A DNA stretch of 41,546 nucleotides from Rickettsiales bacterium (GTDB taxonomy: Bacteria; Pseudomonadota; Alphaproteobacteria; Rickettsiales; JABIRX01), in assembly GCA_018659605.1 (NCBI GenBank), contig JABJMA010000051.1, positions 1 to 41,546 of the forward strand. The letters are read 5' to 3'. Positions 35,806 to 41,546 of the stretch are shown piece by piece. The notes beneath the pieces were generated by a model. The model was given only the letters and a program-made list of their open reading frames with translations. It was not told where the DNA came from and searched no databases. Position 1 is the first letter of the stretch. Each line of letters starts with the position of its first letter. The position numbers and the translations under genes are program-made.

Positions 35806-36699
35806 ATGGACAATATTATCCCTTTTGACAAACGTGATGGATTTATTTGGTATAATGGAGAGTTAGTTGAATGGAAAAATGCTAATACTCATATTCTAAA
35901 CCATGGGCTACATTATGGCAGCTGTGTATTTGAGGGTGTTGCTGTATATAATAATAAAATTTTTAAACTGAAAGAGCATAGTCAAAGATTAATAGATTCT
36001 GCCAAATTATTAGATTTTACAATTCCTTATACAGTCGAAGAAATCATGGCAGCTACATGTGAGATTGTTAAAGTGCAAGAAGTGGATAATGGCTATATCA
36101 GGCCTTTTGCATGGCGAGGTTCTGAGAAAATGGCTATTTCAGCAAAGCATAATTCAATAAATCTAGCGATAGCAACCTGGAAATGGCCACCTTATTTTTC
36201 TCCTGAGGCTAAATTAAATGGCATTAATATGGTCTTTGCTAAATATAAAAGACCTTCGCCAGAGACTGCACCGATTGCTTCTAAAGCTGCTGGTTTATAT
36301 ATGATTTGCACTTATTCTAAGCATGTTGCTGAGCGCGACGGTTATAATGAGGCAATAATGCTAGATTATAGAGGTTATATAGCAGAAGCTACCTGTGCCA
36401 ATATGTTTTTTATCATTAATGATGAATTACACACACCAATAGCTGATTGTTTTTTAAATGGAATTACTCGTCAAGCAGTACTTGCTCTTGCCCGAGACAA
36501 TGGCATCAAGACGGTAGAGCGCCATATAGAGCCAGCCGAGCTAGCCAATGTTCAGGATGCATTTTTAACTGGCACTGCTGCAGAGATTACCAGAGTTAAT
36601 TCAATTGTTGATGATAAAAATAACAAAAAATATAATTTCACAAAACATCCAATAACATTAAAATTGAGTGATTTATATTATCAAGAAATTCGTAAATAA
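35806..36699 (+). CDS. ilvE: Branched-chain amino acid aminotransferase
   Basis: A 297-residue fold-type IV PLP enzyme that transaminates branched-chain keto acids, the final step of Val, Ile and Leu synthesis and the first of their breakdown. The PLP lysine is Lys160 in PIASKAAGLYMICTYSKHVAERDG. Other blocks are HGLHYGSCVFEGVAVYNN (33-50, substrate-side), RPFAWRGSEKMA, YIAEATCANMFFIIND (the GyiaE..anmF motif), and FLTGTAAEITRVNSI near the C-terminus. It heads a three-gene plus-strand run with rlmB-like and epimerase genes, spaced by 5-6 nt. The family is close to D-amino-acid transaminase, but the WYNGELVEW and GTAAEI motifs favour IlvE. Confidence 0.92.
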   Translation: MDNIIPFDKRDGFIWYNGELVEWKNANTHILNHGLHYGSCVFEGVAVYNNKIFKLKEHSQRLIDSAKLLDFTIPYTVEEIMAATCEIVKVQEVDNGYIRPFAWRGSEKMAISAKHNSINLAIATWKWPPYFSPEAKLNGINMVFAKYKRPSPETAPIASKAAGLYMICTYSKHVAERDGYNEAIMLDYRGYIAEATCANMFFIINDELHTPIADCFLNGITRQAVLALARDNGIKTVERHIEPAELANVQDAFLTGTAAEITRVNSIVDDKNNKKYNFTKHPITLKLSDLYYQEIRK

Positions 36700-36704
36700 T
36701 TAAG

Positions 36705-37409
36705 ATGAATCATAAGAGATCAGTTCAAGATTCTTATTATGTTTATGGCCTAAATCCGGTATCTCTCATCGCTGAGAAGGCTCCAGAAAGAGTTATAGAA
36801 ATCAAGGCCATTAATAATTTGGCGCATAAGTTCAAACATTTTAATTGCAGTATTGTCTCGCCAAAAGAGTTAAATCATTTATTCCCCGATTCTAATCATC
36901 AAGGTATTGTCGCAACTATCGCACTTAAGCAGCATTGTGATCTGGATGCATTAATCAGTCTCGATGAAAATGATAAAATAGTCGTGCTAGATAGGATTAC
37001 AGATATTGGTAATATTGGCGCAATTATTAGGTCAGCTTTGGCTTTTAATATTAAAAAATTTATCATACCCAAACATGATGGCTGTAGTAATATGGCAAGA
37101 TTGACTAAATCATCGAGCGGTTACTCTGAACTTGCGGATATTTGTGAAGTTGTAAATTTAAGTCATGCAATTGATGAGCTAAAAGAGTCTGGTTATTGGT
37201 GCCTTGGTTTAGACGGTTTAGGTAAAGCTGATATATCTAAGTTAAAAGATTATCCAAAGCTTGCTATTATACTTGGTAATGAGCATCAAGGTATTCGAGA
37301 GGGGCTTCGCAATAGTTGCGATTTATTGGTAAAGATTCCAATGACAGGAGAGGTTGAAAGTTTGAATGTTTCTGTTGCAGCAGCAATAGCATTTTATAAT
37401 ACTATTTAG
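36705..37409 (+). CDS. rlmB: SpoU-family 23S rRNA 2'-O-methyltransferase (RlmB-like)
   Basis: A 234-residue SPOUT methyltransferase. An N-terminal L30e-like substrate-binding domain opens with YYVYGLNPVSLIAEKAPERVIEI. The C-terminal knot domain has motif 1 VVLDRITDIGNIGAIIRSALAFNIKKFI, motif 2 LAIILGNEHQGIREGLRNSCD and motif 3 KIPMTGEVESLNVSVAAAIAFYNTI. This is the full SpoU set with the Asn and Glu of motif 2 and Ser/Asn of motif 3. RlmB methylates G2251 in E. coli 23S rRNA; other SpoU members modify tRNA, so target is inferred. It sits 5 nt after ilvE. Confidence 0.9.
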   Translation: MNHKRSVQDSYYVYGLNPVSLIAEKAPERVIEIKAINNLAHKFKHFNCSIVSPKELNHLFPDSNHQGIVATIALKQHCDLDALISLDENDKIVVLDRITDIGNIGAIIRSALAFNIKKFIIPKHDGCSNMARLTKSSSGYSELADICEVVNLSHAIDELKESGYWCLGLDGLGKADISKLKDYPKLAIILGNEHQGIREGLRNSCDLLVKIPMTGEVESLNVSVAAAIAFYNTI

Positions 37410-37415
37410 CGAGGC

Positions 37416-38399
37416 ATGTTGAGAATGACAGGAAATAATATAGCTATTAAGGCCTATGTTGAAAGCTGGCCGATTGATGGTGTTTTTAATATTGCACATG
37501 GTAGTAGAACCGAATCGCAGGTAATTATATGCGAGATAACAGATGGGCATATTACAGCTTATGGAGAAGCTTATCCCTATAATAGATTTAATGAAACGAT
37601 AGATTCAGTGCTTGCTGATATAGATAATTATCGAGATCAAATAACGAAAAATCCTAATAGGGCAGCCTTATTAAATATTATGCCTGCTGGCAGTGCTAGA
37701 TGCGCTATTGATTTGGCCTTATGGGATTTAGAGTCCAAAAAAAGTAATAAGCAAATTTGGCAATTGGCAGATTTGCCACAGCCTAGAGCCATTACTACTG
37801 CGTTTACTATTTCAATTGGATCACTTGAGGAGGTGACAGCCGATATTAAAAAGAATAGCGATAAGAAAATCTTAAAAATCAAATTATCCGGTGATGAATT
37901 AGATAAGGAGCGTATTATCATCGCCCGCAAATATTCACCTAACAGTAAAATTATTATAGATGCTAATGAATCATGGGATTTAGAAAAATATCATGAATTA
38001 ATTAACATCTGTCAGGAGAATAATATTGCGATGATTGAGCAACCCTTCATGGCTAAGCATGACGAGCTACTTAGAAATTTAGAGCGGCCTATTCCCATAT
38101 GTGCAGATGAAGCCTGTCATACTAGTCAGGATCTAAGAGGGCTAGTTGGAAAATATGATATGGTTAATATTAAGCTAGATAAAACAGGAGGCTTAACGGA
38201 GGCAATAAATTTATATTATGCCGCTAGAATATTAGGCTTTAAGATTATGCTGGGTTGCATGGTCACTACCTCATTAAGCATACGTCCTGCATATTATTTG
38301 GCACAAAAGGCAGATCTTGTCGATATAGACGGTTTTGTGTTATTGGAAAAGGACCGAGAGGGCGGGCTTCAATTTAAGGACAGCATGGTATTTGAATAA
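37416..38399 (+). CDS. Dipeptide (L-Ala-D/L-Glu) epimerase
   Basis: A 327-residue enolase-superfamily enzyme of the muconate-lactonizing group. Catalytic acid/base lysines appear as KIK (Lys154 and Lys156), metal ligands as IDAN (Asp182), IEQP (Glu208) and ADE (Asp231), and the second base as IKLDK (Lys253 region), all in the order of L-Ala-D/L-Glu epimerases. These turn the murein-derived L-Ala-D-Glu dipeptide into L-Ala-L-Glu during peptidoglycan recycling. The ATG at 37416 has GAGG just one base upstream, while the Met at 37425 has the same GAGG at a ten-base spacing and may be the real start. It is 6 nt after the rlmB-like gene and its 3' end runs into repeats. Confidence 0.88.
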   Translation: MLRMTGNNIAIKAYVESWPIDGVFNIAHGSRTESQVIICEITDGHITAYGEAYPYNRFNETIDSVLADIDNYRDQITKNPNRAALLNIMPAGSARCAIDLALWDLESKKSNKQIWQLADLPQPRAITTAFTISIGSLEEVTADIKKNSDKKILKIKLSGDELDKERIIIARKYSPNSKIIIDANESWDLEKYHELINICQENNIAMIEQPFMAKHDELLRNLERPIPICADEACHTSQDLRGLVGKYDMVNIKLDKTGGLTEAINLYYAARILGFKIMLGCMVTTSLSIRPAYYLAQKADLVDIDGFVLLEKDREGGLQFKDSMVFE

Positions 38400-38409
38400 T
38401 TTGCTCGTC

Positions 38410-38934
38410 GCCCGCCTTTGAACAAATAGATCTCTCTTATTTATGGTCCTGTATGTTCCGGACGGGGAATCACATATTCACCCAATTTTATAATCCGTAT
38501 TTTATACTGGATATCTCAACTTGTAGGGGCGGGGTCCTCCCGCCCGTGATTAACCAAATTCAATGCATTTTGGTAGGGGGTGATATTACACCAACGGTAT
38601 GTTTAAACTAATATAAATCACTCTCATTACCGGTCCCGTATGTTACGGGCGGGCGGGAGGACCCCGCCCCTACGGGGTAATCATCGAACCCAATAATTAA
38701 CATTTCTGTATGTTCCGGACGGGAAATCACATATTCACCCAATTTTATAATCCGTATTTTATACTGGATATCTCAACTTGTAGGGGCGGGGTCCTCCCGC
38801 CCGTGATTAACCAAATTCAATGCATTTCGGTAGGGGGTGATATTACACAATTATATGTTTAAACTAATAGATATCACTCTCATTACCGGTCCCGTACGTT
38901 AAGGGCGGGCGGGAGGATCACGACTATACGATAT
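38410..38934. repeat. Long GC-rich palindromic repeat block between the epimerase and hydrolase genes
   Basis: Fills the 539-nt convergent gap; no coding frame. Perfect forward hairpins lie at 38523-38546 and 38780-38803, and a perfect reverse one at 38650-38673. A decayed reverse site is at about 38903-38930. The stretch from 38523 repeats at a period of 257 nt, with near-identical bodies (CAACTTGTAGGGG-preceding AT-rich part, then GATTAACC and the ACCGGTCCCG modules). Left flank 38460-38522 is a partial copy. Confidence 0.92.
38523..38673. mobile_element. 151-bp MITE-like unit with perfect 24-bp terminal inverted repeats
   Basis: The same unit as 34916-35067, one base shorter, with a similar interior (TGATTAACC, ACTCTCATTACCGGTCCCG). 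A second copy begins at 38780 but its right terminus is damaged (GGGAGGATCACGACTATACG). Confidence 0.65.
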
Positions 38935-38938
38935 GAAT

Positions 38939-39694
38939 TTAAATAAAATCTTCGATCAAATGCTGCAATTGATGATATGATCTGGTAAGGATGCTATTAT
39001 GATCAGCGCCATCTATTAAAATTAATTTAGAATTCTTGATATTCTTATCAAAAATATAGCCAAATTCAGGTGGGGTAACACTATCTTCAGTTCCATATAG
39101 TAACAAAGTTGGGCATTTTACATCTGCTAATTTAGGCGTTAAATCCTCCGTAACGGCTTTGATTAATATCTCGCGCATCAAACCATGCGCTGCCTTATAA
39201 TCACTACTGCCAAACTTATTGCCAAATTTAGCCTTTAATTTTGTAGCTAATAGCTTATCTGAGATCTTACAAATATTACCCAGAAGTTTTAATAATTTTG
39301 CGCGTATTTTAAAAATTAAAGATCTTTCTCTAATAAGTCCTGCTCCAGCAATAAATACAGATTTATGAACTAACTTAGGATAATGGCTAGCAATTTGGAT
39401 TATAACTCTTGCGCCATAGGAATGACCAATAAAAATATTTGTTTTTTCTGTGAGGCTTTTTATAAATTCTTCATATAGATGTGCATAGGTAAGAGAATCA
39501 AAAGAGGTATTAGGTTCATTTGATTTACCGCAACCATATTGATCAATAAGGATTATTTCGTATTTATCTGTAAAATACCTAGCTAAAGGCAATAATATTT
39601 GATGATCCTGGCCCCAGCCATGCAAGAAAACTAATCTTTCCTTGGCAGATTTGTTCTCAATAATTTTATAATAGAAATTTTTATAAAGAGGCAT
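38939..39694 (-). CDS. Alpha/beta hydrolase
   Basis: A 251-residue alpha/beta-hydrolase-fold protein. The oxyanion-hole HGWGQD is at 25-30, a GCGKS strand-helix lies near 54-58, and the nucleophile elbow GHSYGA places Ser92. The acid is probably the Asp in LLYGTEDSVTPPEFG (about 205-219), and the base the His in DGADHNSI (about 232). A helical cap lies between about 120 and 185. Family members include esterases, haloalkane dehalogenase-like enzymes and proline iminopeptidases. No substrate can be assigned. It converges on the epimerase gene through the repeat block and is the last gene before two small unknown ones. Confidence 0.88.
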   Translation of the reverse strand: MPLYKNFYYKIIENKSAKERLVFLHGWGQDHQILLPLARYFTDKYEIILIDQYGCGKSNEPNTSFDSLTYAHLYEEFIKSLTEKTNIFIGHSYGARVIIQIASHYPKLVHKSVFIAGAGLIRERSLIFKIRAKLLKLLGNICKISDKLLATKLKAKFGNKFGSSDYKAAHGLMREILIKAVTEDLTPKLADVKCPTLLLYGTEDSVTPPEFGYIFDKNIKNSKLILIDGADHNSILTRSYHQLQHLIEDFI

Positions 39695-39792
39695 TATTTA
39701 GGTTAGAATATTTTATAACGATGCTATACTTATTGCTGGTAATTCCAACTGATTTACATAAATCTTGTAATAGATCTAATTAAATATCTATT

Positions 39793-40068
39793 TTACGCTA
39801 TATATTTTCTAATTATTTTGCCATTTTTTTTGAGGGATCGGGGCTTTGATGAGCAAGCTTTTATGATTGGGGTGGATAATTCTGCGCAATTTACTCTTTT
39901 TTCAATGCTGTGTTTTTTAGGATTTTGGGAATCTATATTATTTAATTTACTAACTCTTATGGGATGATGAACTATTTGCTGCAAGAAAGTAAGCATCATT
40001 AGGCTGCAAATTAAAATTCTTAGATATTTATAATAACGTATTCTATTCCTCTCTTTAGCAATTTTCAT
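39793..40068 (-). CDS. Small basic protein of unknown function, possible membrane anchor
   Basis: A 91-residue, strongly basic protein with one hydrophobic stretch (about 14-28, YLRILICSLMMLTFLQQIV), after a positively charged N-terminus. That suggests an N-in signal anchor or uncleaved signal. The C-terminal half contains two cysteines (VNCAEL, KACSSK) and many Lys/Arg. Its ATG overlaps the stop of the next upstream gene by ATGA (40065-40068), so the two are probably translated as a pair. No family recognised; the small size means a spurious ORF is possible, though the coupling argues against it. Confidence 0.5.
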   Translation of the reverse strand: MKIAKERNRIRYYKYLRILICSLMMLTFLQQIVHHPIRVSKLNNIDSQNPKKHSIEKRVNCAELSTPIIKACSSKPRSLKKNGKIIRKYIA

Positions 40069-40418
40069 GAGGAAATATTGAAATAAGCTGATGAGCTATG
40101 ATTAAATGCTCTTACTTGTAGAATAGCTTTATCATTATTACTCTCGCAATTATTTGATAACTCTAATTCTATAATATCTCTATTTTTTATCTCTTTGCTT
40201 ACATCAATTGTTACAGGATTATCATCATATTTAACACAAAGAGATTCTTTATTATTTAATAGATCGCATAAAATAGCATTTTTTGTATTTGAGCTATCTT
40301 TATCTGAAATATTAATGATTATGTCATTACTCCCTGATTGCATAAGGGAAGATGCAGATATTGATGTAGTTGCCAAACATAAGACAATATGTAATATTAT
40401 GATCTTAATTATAATCAT
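40065..40418 (-). CDS. Small secreted protein of unknown function
   Basis: Start taken at 40418 because a strong SD, AGGAGGT, lies 5 nt upstream (complement of 40424-40430). An in-frame start ten codons earlier lacks such a site. That gives 117 residues with a typical signal peptide (hydrophobic IIIKIIILHIVLCLATTSIS, then an ASA-type cleavage area near 21-24). The mature part is Asn/Ser/Asp-rich, probably beta-stranded, and has three cysteines. It could be a periplasmic or surface protein. No family recognised. It is coupled to the basic protein downstream. Confidence 0.6.
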   Translation of the reverse strand: MIIIKIIILHIVLCLATTSISASSLMQSGSNDIIINISDKDSSNTKNAILCDLLNNKESLCVKYDDNPVTIDVSKEIKNRDIIELELSNNCESNNDKAILQVRAFNHSSSAYFNISS

Positions 40419-40450
40419 TAGATACCTCCTAAACCTTAAGGTTAGCATAA

Positions 40451-40672
40451 TTTGGTTCAGAGGTCAAATATCAGGGCTTATTTTACTTTAAATCTGATTT
40501 ATCTAAACCTATTACTGTAACTCACGATCTTGCCTCGATAAAAAAAACCTCAGACAATATTGCTATGATTCATGATGCAAAAATTATCTGGCAAGGGGTT
40601 TATAATGAAGTAAAATTATCTACTATTCCCAGCGTAAGAGATTTCTTTAGCGCTAGAGGAAGCCTGGCCTAA
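40451..40672 (+). pseudogene. Relic of an MlaF-type ABC transporter ATPase (C-terminal part)
   Basis: A plus-strand frame with no start codon, open from 40451 to a TAA at 40670-40672. From about 40505 it reads KPITVTHDLASIKKTSDNIA, then MIHDAKIIWQGVYNEVKLST, then IPSVRDFF. This is the H-loop and C-terminal region of the Mla/Ttg2A ATPase family ('vTHDl.s....d.iaml..GkiiwqG......s..p.vrqF'). The His of the switch is retained, but GKII has become AKII. Walker A, Walker B and the signature motif are missing. The last about 55 nt overlap, antisense, the 3' end of the neighbouring minus-strand gene. Confidence 0.65.
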
Positions 40673-41546
40673 TAAAAATGATTGTTGATAACTATCAAAG
40701 CTAATATCCTGTGATTCCGCTTGATAACAGGTATTTGCAGAGTCATATATTTCATAATGAGCAGTCTCGTTGCGGATAAATATTTGCCTATATTTAGATA
40801 TTATATTTTCTAGAACCTCTCCTAAATTTTCTTTCTGATCAGGCAGAGGATTTTGTAATATAAATATTAACTTATTATATATATCTAATGCCGATCCCGA
40901 TCCCGATCCCGATTGAGTCGGACTTTTTGAATATATGCTCTCAATAAGTGCTGACTGATCATTCAAAATATCTAAGTTACACCTTAACATTGCTTTTGGA
41001 ATCATATTAAGATAGCTCAGATTATATTCATATCTTCCTATCTCTTGTACAAGACACGTATGGATAGAAGCTTTTATTTCAGGAAATGATGTTGTCGTAA
41101 AATTAGGGGTTTTTTTAGATTTGAGTGAATGGATTTTAGGTATGATATATGTATTAAATGATACTGCCGTGATGTTTAAGTTAGTTAAAACTGTTTGAAG
41201 TTCTGGATATTTAGCTGGCTCCAAAGAAAAATAATGATCTTTAATATATAGTAACTTCTGAGAATCACTTTTTGGTGCATGAGCAGAATCCTGTGGTAGG
41301 CTGTTATACAGACTGTCTATAAGGCCTTGATTTTCCTTAGTTCCCCTAGAAGCATATTGTAAAGCTACAAAACTATCTGTAACCCATAAAAAGATCAAAT
41401 TATTGAGTAATGATCTATCCTTGAATCTTTCATTAATGGCAGGAATCTCATTTGCATCTATTTTACCACTATCTTGACCGGGATCATCTTTCTGCTCTGC
41501 ATAACTATCTGAATCAGAGCCATCTGTAGTTGAATACTCATTTACA
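40616..41546 (-). CDS. Unrecognised protein, N-terminus beyond right edge
   Basis: The frame stays open to the window edge, so the gene is 5'-truncated here. A TTG near 41398 is not a credible start because coding sequence continues upstream: about 49 more residues, Asp/Ser/Gln-rich (for example DGSDSDSYAEQKDDPGQDSG). The visible 309 or so residues are mostly helical, with no signal peptide or membrane helix in view. A Ser-Gly run (SGSGSGS) is encoded by a hexanucleotide repeat. The last 19 residues, GQASSSAKEISYAGNSR and just before, are read from the antisense strand of the MlaF relic, so the natural C-terminus has probably been replaced. No family recognised. Confidence 0.65.
   Translation of the reverse strand, partial: VNEYSTTDGSDSDSYAEQKDDPGQDSGKIDANEIPAINERFKDRSLLNNLIFLWVTDSFVALQYASRGTKENQGLIDSLYNSLPQDSAHAPKSDSQKLLYIKDHYFSLEPAKYPELQTVLTNLNITAVSFNTYIIPKIHSLKSKKTPNFTTTSFPEIKASIHTCLVQEIGRYEYNLSYLNMIPKAMLRCNLDILNDQSALIESIYSKSPTQSGSGSGSALDIYNKLIFILQNPLPDQKENLGEVLENIISKYRQIFIRNETAHYEIYDSANTCYQAESQDISFDSYQQSFLLGQASSSAKEISYAGNSR
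40893..40913. repeat. GATCCC hexanucleotide microsatellite in the right-edge gene
   Basis: Three GATCCC units plus a final GAT. In the minus-strand gene it codes for alternating Ser and Gly. Gain or loss of units would keep the frame. Confidence 0.75.

Noticed and set aside
34804-38934. CRISPR array in the repeated GC-rich stretches
   Set aside because: Copies occur in both orientations, spacing is irregular, interiors are themselves repeated, and no cas gene is near.

Overview
The window reads as chromosomal DNA of an AT-rich, probably host-associated alphaproteobacterium, most likely in or near the order Rickettsiales. Pointers are a VirB2-type pilin, an alphaproteobacterial cysteine-free L31, HemJ, an IalB-family protein, an ankyrin-repeat protein, an NDUFA9-like protein next to Cox11, and intact bc1 and cytochrome oxidase genes. 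Retention of ilvC, ilvE, purA, thiD and a dipeptide epimerase means it is less reduced than classical Rickettsia. No rRNA, tRNA, CRISPR array, insertion sequence or prophage was recognised.

Layout. 1-2196: VirB2-like pilin (cut by the left edge), DciA-like protein, a DUF6111-like membrane protein and cca. 2482-7501: minus-strand block mdh, rho, hemJ, a TraX-like membrane protein and ilvC. 7612-10817: holB, metG and a pseudopilin overlapping metG by 4 nt. 10899-14785: two adjacent paralogous genes for large unrecognised membrane proteins, the second broken by an in-frame TGA. 14890-17367: glmM, thiD, rpmE. 17592-22508: a 1638-residue protein of no recognised family with an internal duplication. 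22631-25154: petABC. 25693-27957: an ABM-like protein and two EamA transporters. 28189-34242: minus-strand block of lipoprotein, cox11, NDUFA9-like, coxC, purA, a DAACS symporter and an ankyrin protein. 34288-38399: IalB-like, Smr-domain, ilvE, a SpoU methyltransferase and a dipeptide epimerase. 38939 to the end: alpha/beta hydrolase, two small unknown proteins, a relic of an MlaF-type ABC ATPase, and an unknown protein running off the right edge.

The most unusual non-coding feature is a family of GC-rich palindromic elements in an otherwise AT-rich sequence. The core is a 24-nt hairpin (7-bp stem GGGCGGG/CCCGCCC, loop GTCCT). I count nine perfect copies in both orientations plus several decayed ones, often paired as terminal inverted repeats of 137-152 bp MITE-like units. 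They fill all four convergent junctions between intact genes (cca/mdh, EamA/ankyrin, ialB-like/smr, epimerase/hydrolase) and the petC 3' flank, and none lies in a divergent promoter region. In two genes (cca and smr) the stop codon lies inside the element. 

How the genes work together: mdh, petABC, coxC and cox11 serve aerobic respiration; ilvC and ilvE belong to branched-chain amino acid synthesis; glmM and the epimerase belong to peptidoglycan synthesis and recycling. VirB2, the ankyrin protein, the IalB-like protein and the large unknown proteins fit a host-interaction lifestyle, but that link is inference.
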